Positions 17,393 to 26,713 of a stretch of 64,000 nt of DNA are shown piece after piece. The notes beneath the pieces were generated by a model. It was not told the origin of the DNA and searched no databases. It worked only from the letters and a program-made list of their open reading frames with translations. Position 1 is the stretch's first letter. Each line of letters starts with the position of its first letter. The position numbers were made by a program, and so were the translations under genes. Source of the DNA: Thermoplasmata archaeon (GTDB lineage Archaea > Thermoplasmatota > Thermoplasmata > Lutacidiplasmatales > UBA184); NCBI GenBank assembly GCA_021817245.1, contig JAKAVQ010000002.1:140721-204720 (forward strand), in the 5' to 3' direction.

Positions 17393-19663
17393 ATGCGCGC
17401 CCGCCTTCTGGCCGCGACCCCCTCTTCTCGCCGTCGGCTCGCCGCCCCGGGGGCCGCGCTCGCCGTCGTCCTCGGACTCGTTGTCCTCGCGGTCGTGGGC
17501 GGCTTTTCGGGCGGAGCGCCCGCCACCTCCCCTCCCTTCTCTGCATCCGTATCGGCTGCCTCGCTCACGATCGGCTGGAACTCGAGCGTCGGGAACCTCT
17601 CGGCGGGCGTGTTCGGCAGCGACGTCCGGGTCTACGACGCGGTGGGGTCCAGCCAGGCCGTGGAGTGGACGGCCACACCCCTCTCGTACGCCGTGTGGCC
17701 CGGTGGGGCGGTCGCGGACGGGTACAACTACACGACCAACACGATCACGAACACGGGCGGAGGTACGTACGTACCGCCGCAGGACGAGTCGCAGTTCGTT
17801 CGCTGGTGCCGTTCGGTGGACTGCCGGGCGATCTTCCAGGTGCCCGCCGAGATCGACTCGCCCGCCACCGCGGCCGACTACGTCGCGTACACGGAGTGGA
17901 CCCTCGGGTTCCATCCGGCGTACTGGGAGATCGGCAACGAACCGGGACTGTGGCGGCACTTCGGCACCCCCTGGTCGCAGTGGTCGTCGAGCCCCTCCGT
18001 GAGCGTTACGCCCGCCGAGTACGCCCAGGTCGTTCGCACCTACACGCTCGCGATGCGCGCCGTCGACCCGACCGTCCGGATCGTCGGACTACCGGGCACG
18101 GGTCTCGGGGGCAGCCAAGACCCCACCTGGCTTGCCGACACCGTCGCCGTGAACGGGCCGAACCTGAGCGCGGTCGCGATCCACGTCTACCCCGCCGGCG
18201 TCGGGGGATCGGGATCCCCGACGCTTTCGGGATTCTTCGGGAGCCTCTACGGGAAAGGAACGCTCACCGCCCGTATCCCGATCGACCGACAGGCCGTGGC
18301 GGCTGCCTGCCGCTCGTGCGGACCGATACCGATCTTCGTCACCGAGCTTGGTTCGGGGATCTCGGGCGGGATCTGGGACAGTTACATGTCGAGCTACCCC
18401 GAGGTCCCGTACATGGCCGCGACGCTGATCCAGGGGATCTCGCTCGGCGTCGAGAACCTCGACATGTTCTGCTTCCAGGGGTCGTACCCGGGTTCGCTCT
18501 ATACCGGCGGGGGCACCGCGCTGCCGGTCGACCGGCTCTACAGCGACGTCCTTACGGGCCTCGGGTCGATCGCGGTGCGGACGACCCTCTCGAACGCCCT
18601 CCCCGGAGTCTTCGCGACCGCGACCCGTTCGGCGAACGGCTCGGTCGCCGCCCTGCTGGTCGTCAACGCGAACACCTCGAACTCCGAGACCCTCGACCTC
18701 TCGGGATCGACCTTCCCCCTCGCAAGCCCGGCAACCGTTCTCGACTGGAACGCGTCGGCGTCCTCCCCCTCGGTCCGGACCTCCGACGCCGGGTCGCCCA
18801 CCGTCGTGTCGATACCACCGATGAGCCTCGTGCTCCTCCGAGCGCCGTTCTCGACCTCCTCACCGCCCCCGCCGCCACCCCCGCCCCCTCCACCCCCTCC
18901 GCCCCCCGCGCAGTACACGACCACGTTCGTCGAGACGGGCCTCGGGGCCCACACCGCCTGGACGATCTCGATCGACAACGACACGATCACGTCGGTCAAT
19001 CAGAGTGGGGCGCTCCCGCTCGGGAACGGCACCTACCCCTTCGTTGTCGGGGCTCCGAGCGGCTACAACGCGACCCCCTCTTCGGGCCGGGTCGTGATCG
19101 CGGGGGCGAACGTTTCGGTTCCGATCCGCTTTTCGGCGGCGCCGTCCGGGAACTCCTCGGGGTCGAACAACTCGACCGGCCCGCCGCCCCCCGGGCCAGC
19201 TCCCCCGACGACCACCGATATTCGGTTCACGGAGTCGGGCCTTCCCTTCGGGGTCCGATGGTGGGTCGAGCTGAACGGCAACGCCTCGCTCAACGGCTCG
19301 ACGGCGGGCGCCTCGATCTCGTTCAACCTCACCAACGGGACCTACCGGTACGTCCTCGGCGCCGGAGGCGGCTACACTCCCGTGGTCTCGGGCGGTGTCT
19401 TCGAACTCCCCGGTGCCCCCACGACACTCGCTGCGAGCTTCCGGACGACGGCGCCCGGCCCGGTGGCCCCGTCCGCCTCGACGGCGGGTTCGTCGCCGCT
19501 CCTCGGACCGTACGTGTGGCTCCTCGCGGGGCTCGGCCTGGTCGTTCTCGTGACGGTCGAGTCGGTCGCGGTCGCGAGGGTCGCGCGGCGGCTCCGCCGC
19601 GCGCCGTCGCGCGCCGGGCGCCTGTCCCCCCGGCGCCGGGCGCCCCCGCGGAGCCGGCGCTGA
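17393..19663 (+). CDS. Surface glycoside hydrolase-like protein with C-terminal FTESGLP modules
   Basis: The 756-residue protein combines three parts. After a signal/anchor (residues about 15-40), residues about 50-490 form a clan GH-A-like barrel paralogous to the protein at 7403-8998, with YWEIGNEPGLW (putative acid/base Glu) and PIFVTELGSG (putative nucleophile Glu). Next comes a run of about 17 prolines (near 18865-18905). Then follow two FTESGLP-type modules (TTFVETGLGAHTAW and IRFTESGLPFGVRW) and a C-terminal membrane segment. The fusion directly links a carbohydrate-active domain with the surface modules seen elsewhere in the window, suggesting the modules present enzymes at the cell surface. 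The ATG follows a CTTTATG box by about 34 nt. Confidence 0.75.
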   Translation: MRARLLAATPSSRRRLAAPGAALAVVLGLVVLAVVGGFSGGAPATSPPFSASVSAASLTIGWNSSVGNLSAGVFGSDVRVYDAVGSSQAVEWTATPLSYAVWPGGAVADGYNYTTNTITNTGGGTYVPPQDESQFVRWCRSVDCRAIFQVPAEIDSPATAADYVAYTEWTLGFHPAYWEIGNEPGLWRHFGTPWSQWSSSPSVSVTPAEYAQVVRTYTLAMRAVDPTVRIVGLPGTGLGGSQDPTWLADTVAVNGPNLSAVAIHVYPAGVGGSGSPTLSGFFGSLYGKGTLTARIPIDRQAVAAACRSCGPIPIFVTELGSGISGGIWDSYMSSYPEVPYMAATLIQGISLGVENLDMFCFQGSYPGSLYTGGGTALPVDRLYSDVLTGLGSIAVRTTLSNALPGVFATATRSANGSVAALLVVNANTSNSETLDLSGSTFPLASPATVLDWNASASSPSVRTSDAGSPTVVSIPPMSLVLLRAPFSTSSPPPPPPPPPPPPPPPAQYTTTFVETGLGAHTAWTISIDNDTITSVNQSGALPLGNGTYPFVVGAPSGYNATPSSGRVVIAGANVSVPIRFSAAPSGNSSGSNNSTGPPPPGPAPPTTTDIRFTESGLPFGVRWWVELNGNASLNGSTAGASISFNLTNGTYRYVLGAGGGYTPVVSGGVFELPGAPTTLAASFRTTAPGPVAPSASTAGSSPLLGPYVWLLAGLGLVVLVTVESVAVARVARRLRRAPSRAGRLSPRRRAPPRSRR

Positions 19664-19699
19664 GGATGCGGTCGTCCGCCGCGCCCGCACGCCCTTCGG

Positions 19700-21121
19700 T
19701 CAGGCCGGGTCGCACCAGAGGTCCCCGCTGCCCCCGTCGTACGTGAACGCGCTGACGAGGTCGCTGACGACCTTCGCCGTCCGCTCTAGTAGGTCGCTCG
19801 CCCGCTCGTCCGATCGGCTCCCGGCCGTGATCCGGCACGCCGGCCGGGGGCCGTCGGGCCGCACGAGGACCCACCCGTCGTCGTAGAACGCCTGGACCCC
19901 CTCGGCGTCGAGCACCCGGGTGGCCCCGACCGCAAGCGTTCGTTGGAGCCGCTGCATCACCGAGCTCCTCGATTCGAGGGGGAGCGGCACCTCGCGCGAC
20001 ACGGTCGCGTCCGTGGGCAGCCGGTCGACCAGCGCGGAGAGCGGGGCACCGCTCGTGAGGAGGAGCTCGACCATGCGGACGGCGCTCATCGAGCCGTCGG
20101 GGGCGCACAGGTGCTCCGGCCAGTAGTATTCACCGACGTCGGTACCGGCGAACTTCGCGTCGAGCCGTCGGACCTCGGAAGCGATCGCGCGGCCGTCCGG
20201 AGCGGCGACCCGGAGCTCCCCGCCCCGGCCGGCTACGACCGTCGCGAGCGCGCGCGACGAGGTGAGGGTCGCCACGACCCGTGCGTGCGGGTGAAGATCC
20301 AGAGCAAAGCCCGCAAGGAGCGCGAGCGCCGCCGCGCCGGGAACGGGGCGGCCCGTCTCGTCGACGAACGCAGCGCGCTCCGAGTCCGCGTCGTGCGCGA
20401 CGCCAAGGAGGGCGCGCGTCGCCACCACCGTCCGCGCGAGGTCGGCGAGCGGGCGACCGTCTCGGTCGGCGCCCGTTCCGAGCGCCGTCGGGTCGCTCGA
20501 GCCGTCCAACATGGTGAGCTGGCAACCGAGCCGGGCGAGGAGCCAGGGGGTCGCGAGGGTGGCCGTGCCGTGGGCGCAGTCGAGGACCACCCGGGGCCGA
20601 GCGGACCCGACGGCGCCCCGGTCTACGTGAGCGACGATCGAGGCGAGGTACCGTGCGATCCCTCCCCCGTCGTTTCGCCTCGATCCGCCGGCACGGTGGA
20701 GCGTCGGCCTCGGGGTGGGGGGGCGGAGACGTCGCTCGACCTCGCGGACCTCCTCGAGCGGGAGGTCGTCCCCGCCGCGGCCGAGCAGGCGTATCCGCGT
20801 CGACGCGTGGGGCTCGTGCGCGATCGTCACCATGAGACCCGCCCGCGCCCCCATCTCCCGCACGGCAAACCGCAGGGCGGGGAGCGGCATCGCACCGAGC
20901 TCCACGACGTGCGCACCTGCCTCGGCGAGGGCCCCGGCGACCGAGGCCGCGTTCCCGACGCTCGGCGTGCGGAGATCGCGAGCGACCAGCACGGGGGCGG
21001 CGTTGGAGAAGTAGTCACCAAGGACCGAGGCAATGTCGGCGACGGACTCGGCCGGAAGGTCTCGGGCGGCGGCGCCCCGGAGCCCGTCGGGATCGAAGTA
21101 GGGGATCGGTGAGTGCTCCAT
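19700..21121 (-). CDS. Degenerate phosphohexomutase (phosphoglucomutase/phosphomannomutase family)
   Basis: The 473-residue protein aligns along the four-domain phosphohexomutase fold: FDPDGLRG start, the metal loop as D-A-D-S-E-R, the VGEYY segment and a C-terminal phosphate loop. Key residues are altered. The phosphoserine loop T-A-S-H-N-P reads T-I-A-H-E-P (residues 99-104), so the catalytic Ser is Ala. The sugar-recognition loop G-G-E-x-S-G-H appears to be missing between VGEYYWPEH and PDGSMSAV. The usual R-P-S-G-T-E-P loop reads R-P-D-G-P-R-P. The family interconverts sugar 1- and 6-phosphates, but this copy is probably not an ordinary mutase and may be regulatory. The reading frame is intact. 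It lies in the glycan region, upstream of no obvious partner. Confidence 0.75.
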   Translation of the reverse strand: MEHSPIPYFDPDGLRGAAARDLPAESVADIASVLGDYFSNAAPVLVARDLRTPSVGNAASVAGALAEAGAHVVELGAMPLPALRFAVREMGARAGLMVTIAHEPHASTRIRLLGRGGDDLPLEEVREVERRLRPPTPRPTLHRAGGSRRNDGGGIARYLASIVAHVDRGAVGSARPRVVLDCAHGTATLATPWLLARLGCQLTMLDGSSDPTALGTGADRDGRPLADLARTVVATRALLGVAHDADSERAAFVDETGRPVPGAAALALLAGFALDLHPHARVVATLTSSRALATVVAGRGGELRVAAPDGRAIASEVRRLDAKFAGTDVGEYYWPEHLCAPDGSMSAVRMVELLLTSGAPLSALVDRLPTDATVSREVPLPLESRSSVMQRLQRTLAVGATRVLDAEGVQAFYDDGWVLVRPDGPRPACRITAGSRSDERASDLLERTAKVVSDLVSAFTYDGGSGDLWCDPA

Positions 21122-21236
21122 CAGTCCACTGCTTCCCCGGTCCGTCCCGGGAGCCCCGGACGGCGAACGCCGCCCGGCCTCTTCAGTCGAGTGGGTCCGG
21201 CCGACGACCCCATCGGGCGTCGGGGCCGATACGGGC

Positions 21237-22634
21237 TCACTTGCCGCCGGCGGGTGCCTGGGGGTCGGGGCCGGGACCCAAGTCCTCGGAGGGGCTCCGG
21301 ACCCGCATCAGGCTCAGAGAGAGCCCGATCTGGTTGGCCCCCAAGAACATCATCTGCGATCGGGCCGCGGAGCGGTCCAGAGCGGTGCCGAGGGACCGGA
21401 AGGAGCCGACGGGGTGTTCGGCCGGGCGGGTCGAGATGATCGAGAACCCGTCCGTCGTCGCACCGGACCGGTCGAACGCCATCATCCTCCGGTTGGCGGG
21501 CCGGCCTTCGCCCGCGGGGTCGAGCCCCAGACCGATGATGCGCTGGGTGTTGGGAAGGAGGACGATCCGTGCCCCGCGCTTCGGAGCGGCGTCCGTGGGG
21601 GCCGTCAGCGCGACGACGGGGGCGCGGTGGGAGTTCGACGTGCGTACCATCGAGCCGAGCAGGTCGGTGGAGCCGGTCGCTCCCGGGGCGGTGAGGAGCT
21701 CGACTTCGGTGTGGATCCCGCTCGCGACGAGGCGATCGGAGAGGCGCTGGGCGTCCTCGATCCGCTTCGCGTCCGCGAGCACCACGAGGCGACCGCTTCC
21801 TTGGATGAAGCAGACCGCGAGGACGGAGCGCAGCAGGTTCTCCTCGGGCGGGCGAGCGGACGAGCCGAGGACGCCCCGAAACCGCATGGCGCTCACGATC
21901 GACAGGAGGATCCGAGAACCGTCCCGCACCGTCCTCAGCTTCGCGCCCTCGGCACGGGCCCGGTACTGGATGGGGATCTGGGCGACCGAGTAGCCTTGCA
22001 GGAGCGTCTTGAGGAACAGCTCGGACTCGATCTCGAAACCGGTCGACCGCAGCCCACGGTCCGACCAAGTGGTGAGGTCCACGCCCCAAAGGCCGCTGCA
22101 CAGGTCCAGGATCAGCTCGCGGCCGAGCGCGCTCGCGACGTATGTGAGCGCGGCGTTACCGATCCGGTGGACGAACTCCTTGAGACCTTTCGGCTTGCGG
22201 AAGTTCTGGCGAACGCCGACCACCAGGTCGGACCCCGAGTCGAGGAGCGCGAGGAGAGAACGAATCGCCTCCCCCGGATAGGTCGAGTCGGCGTCCATGA
22301 CGATCGCGAAGCGCATCCCTTCCGACTGCGCGTACTGCAGCGCCTCTCGGATCGCACCGCCCTTCCCGCGGCTCACCTGGGAGAGCACGGGCAGCCCCAG
22401 GCTCTGGGCCACGGCGACGGTCCCGTCCGTCGAACCGCCGTCGATCACGACGGGGTGCACCGCCCAGCCGTGGGCGCGGAGGTCCTCGAGGGGAATCGAC
22501 TCGAGCGTGTTCCTTAGGTTCAGTGCCTCGTTCAGCGTGGGGAGGATGACGGCCACCTCGGGGGGGTTGGCGCGGGGAAGTACCCGGCGGACGGCGGCTA
22601 CCGCTACGGAGGGCGAGGTGGACCCGGATTCCAC
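21237..22634 (-). CDS. Family 2 glycosyltransferase (dolichyl-phosphate sugar synthase-like) with extra C-terminal domain
   Basis: The 465-residue protein has a GT-A domain: VAVILPTLNEALNLRNTLES, then VIDGGSTDGT and the metal-binding MDADSTYP. This matches polyprenyl/dolichyl-phosphate glucose or mannose synthases, which charge the lipid carrier for N-glycans. Residues about 265-465 form an extra soluble domain (it starts LLRSVLAVCFIQGSGRLVVLADA) that I do not recognise. No membrane helices follow the catalytic domain. The GTG at 22634 was chosen because TATATTACA at about 22648-22658 lies 20-27 nt upstream and conserved sequence begins about 30 residues in. Longer in-frame starts run through the AT-rich promoter. 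It is divergent from the cellulose-synthase-like gene, with which it probably shares a pathway. Confidence 0.82.
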   Translation of the reverse strand: MESGSTSPSVAVAAVRRVLPRANPPEVAVILPTLNEALNLRNTLESIPLEDLRAHGWAVHPVVIDGGSTDGTVAVAQSLGLPVLSQVSRGKGGAIREALQYAQSEGMRFAIVMDADSTYPGEAIRSLLALLDSGSDLVVGVRQNFRKPKGLKEFVHRIGNAALTYVASALGRELILDLCSGLWGVDLTTWSDRGLRSTGFEIESELFLKTLLQGYSVAQIPIQYRARAEGAKLRTVRDGSRILLSIVSAMRFRGVLGSSARPPEENLLRSVLAVCFIQGSGRLVVLADAKRIEDAQRLSDRLVASGIHTEVELLTAPGATGSTDLLGSMVRTSNSHRAPVVALTAPTDAAPKRGARIVLLPNTQRIIGLGLDPAGEGRPANRRMMAFDRSGATTDGFSIISTRPAEHPVGSFRSLGTALDRSAARSQMMFLGANQIGLSLSLMRVRSPSEDLGPGPDPQAPAGGK

Positions 22635-23121
22635 GAACCTGCCTATCGTTCGAGATATATTACATTCGCTTCCCTTTAATAGGCATTCTTTGTTGGGTTT
22701 GGAACCTTTCGCGCCGCCGACCCAGATGGCGGCCGAGTTCCCCGGTGGGGCGGAGGGGCCTGTCCGTTCCGGGCCGAGCTCCCCGTTCCTCAGCATAGGG
22801 CCTCCGACCTCCCGGCGCGGCCACCGGACTCGGATTCGGGGGCCGGGAGCAGGGGAGGCCCGAGCGCGGTCGTTCGGGGCCCGCCGCGCCCTCTCCCCGC
22901 TTTCACGGCTCCTCCCCCCTCCGTAGCCCATCGCCCCCGTGCGGCCCGATTTCGTCCAACCCAGTCCTTTCTACAAAAGCGCCATCCTCGATTGGAGGCT
23001 TTGCCACGAGCCGCTTCGGGCGCCTCGATGCACTCCATAAGCGACCGGAGCCCGCCCCGTCGGAGGGTGTCGGCCAGCAACCATTATGTAACAGCGCTCG
23101 GAACCGTGCTAATCCGCTTGG
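22635..23121. promoter_or_regulatory. Divergent intergenic region with two promoter-like boxes
   Basis: This stretch of about 490 bases has no convincing gene. It contains an AT-rich island at 22650-22690 (CGAGATATATTACATTCGC and TTTAATAGGC) serving the leftward GT2 gene. A second box, CATTATGTAAC, near 23083-23093 lies about 30 nt before the rightward cellulose-synthase-like gene. Confidence 0.55.
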
Positions 23122-25317
23122 ATGCGGTCGCGGTGCCCTACGATGGGAAGGGAAGGCAGCTCGTCCCCGTCCCCGCCGCGGTCCCGGTGGATACCGTTCG
23201 GTGGGCTCGCGATCGCGCTCCCGGCCGCGATCCTTGCGCTCGATTGGAGGCCCCTGCTCTCCGGCTTCGCTCGCTTCTTCTCCTGGCTGGCGTCGATCCC
23301 CCTTCCTCTGGGCGCCGTTCCGGTCCTCCTAGGCGTGATACTGGTCATCGTCCTCTTCCTCCGGAACGCGGGGGCCGCCGGGGGTCGGGCCCTGGAACTC
23401 GGGTCGTTCGCCTCGTTCCGGGAGGTGCCGATCCCGCCGGAGCAACGCGAGGAGATCCTGCGGCCGGTCGACGCACGGGAGGGCGGGATCCGGATCTGGC
23501 GCAAGGACGGCGTCAGTACCGTGGCGGAGGCGGTGGTCCCGGCCGCCCCTTCGCTCACCCCCCCCGCGTCGACGCCGTTCATTCGGAACATGCTGGCGGC
23601 GTTCATGCTCCTCGTGGTGACGATGATGCTCTTTCGCCACCCGTTCTTCTACCTCTACGACCGCATCGTGTTGTACGCGAGCCTCATCATCTACTGGCCG
23701 CTCAGCCCCCCGACCGCGCTGTCGACGCTCTCGGTGAGCCACACGGTTCCGGACTACATCCTCATCGTTTACCTGTCGTTCCTTATCGCGTTCCTGCTCG
23801 CGTCGGGGGTGATCACCTCCGAGCGGTTCTCGCGGCGCACGGTGCGGGGCGCGATCGCGATCGTGCTCGCCTACCCCGTGACCGCGACCCTCTCCGACGC
23901 GTTCTTCTTCAGCAGTGTCGACCCGTTTTCGCGCTCGGCCGTGCTCGTTATCCGGGGGATCCTCGGCGGGGTGTTCGTCGCGGGCCTCGTGCTCTGGACG
24001 ACCGAACAGCCGCGTCCCGTCCGTGTGGCCCCGCAACGGCCAGCCGAGGTGGGCGTCGTGGCGGTGTTCTTCCTGTCGGTGGCCGCGTCGCTCGTCCTCG
24101 CCTTAGGGCTGCTGTACCTGCTCTTCCGGTACGTCGGGATCGGTCACGATCTCCTCCCGATCGGGGTCCTGCTGCTCCTCCCCCAGGTCGCGCTCACGAT
24201 CTGGGCACTGATCGGCCGGGGCGCCTATCACTACTACGCGCGCCAGCGGCCGGTTCCACCGGTGACCGTCTACCACCCCCCCGTGTCGGTCGTCATCCCG
24301 GCCTATAACGAGGCGGCCGGGATCGAGGAGACGATCCGGGCGGTCGACGTTGCGGCCGCGAAGTACCCCGGGGTGACCGAGATCCTCGTCGGGAACGACG
24401 GCTCCACCGACCAGACCCTTTCTGTCGCGATCCGCGCGATCCTCGAACTGAAGCACGCGAAGGGCGCGGTCGTCGACCTTCCGCACGGGGGCAAGGCCCA
24501 CGTGCTCAACGCGATCCTCCGGGTCGCCACGGGCGACGTGGTCATCCGCATCGACGCCGACACCCGCCTATCGGCCGAGTGGGGGTTCGCCGCGATGGTC
24601 CCCCATTTCGCCGACCCGAACATCGGAGGCGTGCAGGGACTCATCCTCCCCCTCCAGCAAACCGGCTGGACCCGCCGACTGAGGATCCTCGAGATCGCCT
24701 GGAATCACCTGTTCCTGCGACCCGCCACGATGGGACTTCGAGCGACCCAGGTCGTGGACGGGGCCTTCAGCGCGTTCCGGCGCTCCGATCTCCTCGCGGT
24801 CGGAGGGTGGGTCGAGTGGAACGGGGAGGACACCGAGATCACGCTGCGCCTCCAGCGCCTGGGCTATCGGATGCGCCTCGAGACCGAGGCGGCCGCGTTC
24901 GAGGACGTGCCGGAGAACTACGCGAAGCTCGAGCGGCAGAGGATCCGGTGGAACCGGGGAGGGATCTACGCCCGGTACCGACACCTGTACTCGTCGCTCT
25001 CGGGTCCGTGGGCCTACGGGGGCCTCGCGAGCCTCTACTGGCTCGCGCTCTTCATCCGGTCGGGTCTGAGGAGCGGGCTCTACGTTTACGTGGTGCTCGT
25101 CGCGGTCTTCATCCCGACACTGTTCCACCTCGCGGTCATCCTCGCGATCCTCTTGGTGCCGCGCACGATCATCATCTCGGTCCTCCTGACGCGCTACCAC
25201 CGGGCCCGGTGGATCCCGTGGGCGCTCGCGTGGCCGGCGTTCTCGGTCATCAAGCAGCAGTTCGCGGTCAAGGCCTGGGGCACGATGTTCCCCGGCGAGG
25301 CGACCGAGTACGCTTGA
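23122..25317 (+). CDS. Membrane-embedded processive family 2 glycosyltransferase (cellulose/hyaluronan synthase-like)
   Basis: The 731-residue protein has six to eight hydrophobic segments before the catalytic domain and about three after it. The cytoplasmic GT2 domain (about residues 390-620) has VSVVIPAYNEAAGIEETIRA, NDGSTDQT, the D-A-D-T metal motif, GAFSAFRR, the G-E-D-T-E base motif and Q-R-I-R-W (QxxRW), the full set of processive beta-glycan synthases. It probably makes and extrudes a surface polysaccharide. The long N-terminal membrane region is unusual compared with standard cellulose synthases. The ATG at 23122 lies about 30-35 nt after a CATTATG box; ATG at 23143 is possible. It is followed by the UDP-sulfoquinovose/UDP-glucose genes, which could supply donors. 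Confidence 0.85.
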   Translation: MRSRCPTMGREGSSSPSPPRSRWIPFGGLAIALPAAILALDWRPLLSGFARFFSWLASIPLPLGAVPVLLGVILVIVLFLRNAGAAGGRALELGSFASFREVPIPPEQREEILRPVDAREGGIRIWRKDGVSTVAEAVVPAAPSLTPPASTPFIRNMLAAFMLLVVTMMLFRHPFFYLYDRIVLYASLIIYWPLSPPTALSTLSVSHTVPDYILIVYLSFLIAFLLASGVITSERFSRRTVRGAIAIVLAYPVTATLSDAFFFSSVDPFSRSAVLVIRGILGGVFVAGLVLWTTEQPRPVRVAPQRPAEVGVVAVFFLSVAASLVLALGLLYLLFRYVGIGHDLLPIGVLLLLPQVALTIWALIGRGAYHYYARQRPVPPVTVYHPPVSVVIPAYNEAAGIEETIRAVDVAAAKYPGVTEILVGNDGSTDQTLSVAIRAILELKHAKGAVVDLPHGGKAHVLNAILRVATGDVVIRIDADTRLSAEWGFAAMVPHFADPNIGGVQGLILPLQQTGWTRRLRILEIAWNHLFLRPATMGLRATQVVDGAFSAFRRSDLLAVGGWVEWNGEDTEITLRLQRLGYRMRLETEAAAFEDVPENYAKLERQRIRWNRGGIYARYRHLYSSLSGPWAYGGLASLYWLALFIRSGLRSGLYVYVVLVAVFIPTLFHLAVILAILLVPRTIIISVLLTRYHRARWIPWALAWPAFSVIKQQFAVKAWGTMFPGEATEYA

Positions 25318-25462
25318 GGGCACCGCCCGGCGGATCGATGGGCGGTCCGGGGGTCGTACGGAGGCCCTCGCCCGTCCGCGAGCCCGGGGTCTGCGAGACG
25401 GGGGAAGGCCAACAGTTCAAATACCCCTTCCGTCCAGCAATCTCCCACGAAGGGGAGCAAAA

Positions 25463-26710
25463 ATGAAGGTGCTCATCACGGGGATCGACGGCTACACGGG
25501 GTGGCCGCTCGCGCTCCACCTGCTGGGGCGGGGCCACGAGGTCGCGGGGATCGACAACTTCGCCACCCGTCGGCGGGTCCGCGAGGTCGGGAGCTGGTCG
25601 GCGATCCCGATCCCGTCGTTCGCGCGTCGGCAGGAGGCCGTGCGCTCGGTCCTCGGTAAGCCGATCTCGTTCCACCGGGGCGACGTCACCCGTTTCGAGT
25701 TCGTCCGCAGCGTCGTCGAGACCGAGCGCCCCGACGCGATCGTCCACCTGGGCGAGCAGCGGTCGGCGCCGTACTCGATGATCGACGTGCACCACGCCGT
25801 GCGCACCCAGACCGAGAACATCGCCGGAACGATCAACCTCCTCTACGCGATGCGGGACGCCGCCCCGGACTGCCACCTCGTCAAGATGGGCACGATGGGA
25901 GAGTACGGTACCCCCAACGTCGACATCCCCGAGGGATTCTTCGAGGTCAACTACCGGGGCCGGAGCGACCCGAACCTCCCGTTCCCGCGCCAGGCCGGCA
26001 GCTGGTACCACTGGAGCAAGGTCCACGACTCGGGGAACGTCATGTTCGCCACGAAGGTCTTCCGGCTCCGGGCGACCGACGTGATGCAGGGGGTCGTGTA
26101 CGGCGTTCGGACCCCCGAGATGACCGATCCGAGCCTCGAGACCCGTTTCGATTTCGACAACGTTTGGGGCACGGCGTTGAACCGGTTCGTCGTGCAGGCG
26201 ATCCTCGGCCTTCCGATCACCCCATACGGCCGCGGCGGACAGACCCGGGGGTACATCGCGCTCGAGGACTCGATGCAATCTCTCCGCCTCTCGGTCGAGC
26301 AGCCGGTCGCCCCGGGCGAGTACCGGGTGCTCAACCAGTTCGACGAAGCCTACTCGGTGAACCAGCTCGCGGAGCTGACCCGCACCGTCGCCAAAGAGTT
26401 CGGCTACGAGGCGACGATCGAGCACGTCCCGAACCCGCGCGTCGAGCAGGAGGACCACTACTACCATCCGCTCCACGACAAGCTCGCGGCGATGGGGTAC
26501 CGGCGGACGCGGGAGCTCGAGGAGGTCCTCCGGGAGCTCTTCCGTGACCTCTCCAAGCACCGGCGTCGCCTCAAAGCGAAGCAGGCGGCCGTCTTCCCCT
26601 CGGTCGAGTGGCGACGGTCGGTCCCCGCCCCCGGGGCGAGCGCGGTGCCTGCCGTTGTTCCGCCGCGAACCGACGGGATGGCGGAGCGGCCCGCGATCCG
26701 GGAGCCGTAG
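25463..26710 (+). CDS. agl3/sqdB: UDP-sulfoquinovose synthase
   Basis: The 415-residue NAD-dependent epimerase/dehydratase-like (SDR) protein starts with a G-x2-G-x2-G nucleotide-binding motif (KVLITGIDGYTGWPLA). It has the segments typical of UDP-sulfoquinovose synthases: VKMGTMGEYGTPNVDIPEG, and GSWYHWSKVHDSGN with the catalytic Tyr-x3-Lys. This family (plant SQD1, bacterial SqdB, Sulfolobus Agl3) joins sulfite to UDP-glucose to give UDP-sulfoquinovose, the donor for sulfolipids or for sulfonated N-glycans in archaea. A GGGGAG ribosome-binding site lies 8-13 nt before the ATG. The next gene, 3 nt later, probably provides the UDP-glucose. The last roughly 40 residues are variable. Confidence 0.9.
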   Translation: MKVLITGIDGYTGWPLALHLLGRGHEVAGIDNFATRRRVREVGSWSAIPIPSFARRQEAVRSVLGKPISFHRGDVTRFEFVRSVVETERPDAIVHLGEQRSAPYSMIDVHHAVRTQTENIAGTINLLYAMRDAAPDCHLVKMGTMGEYGTPNVDIPEGFFEVNYRGRSDPNLPFPRQAGSWYHWSKVHDSGNVMFATKVFRLRATDVMQGVVYGVRTPEMTDPSLETRFDFDNVWGTALNRFVVQAILGLPITPYGRGGQTRGYIALEDSMQSLRLSVEQPVAPGEYRVLNQFDEAYSVNQLAELTRTVAKEFGYEATIEHVPNPRVEQEDHYYHPLHDKLAAMGYRRTRELEEVLRELFRDLSKHRRRLKAKQAAVFPSVEWRRSVPAPGASAVPAVVPPRTDGMAERPAIREP

Positions 26711-26713
26711 GCG

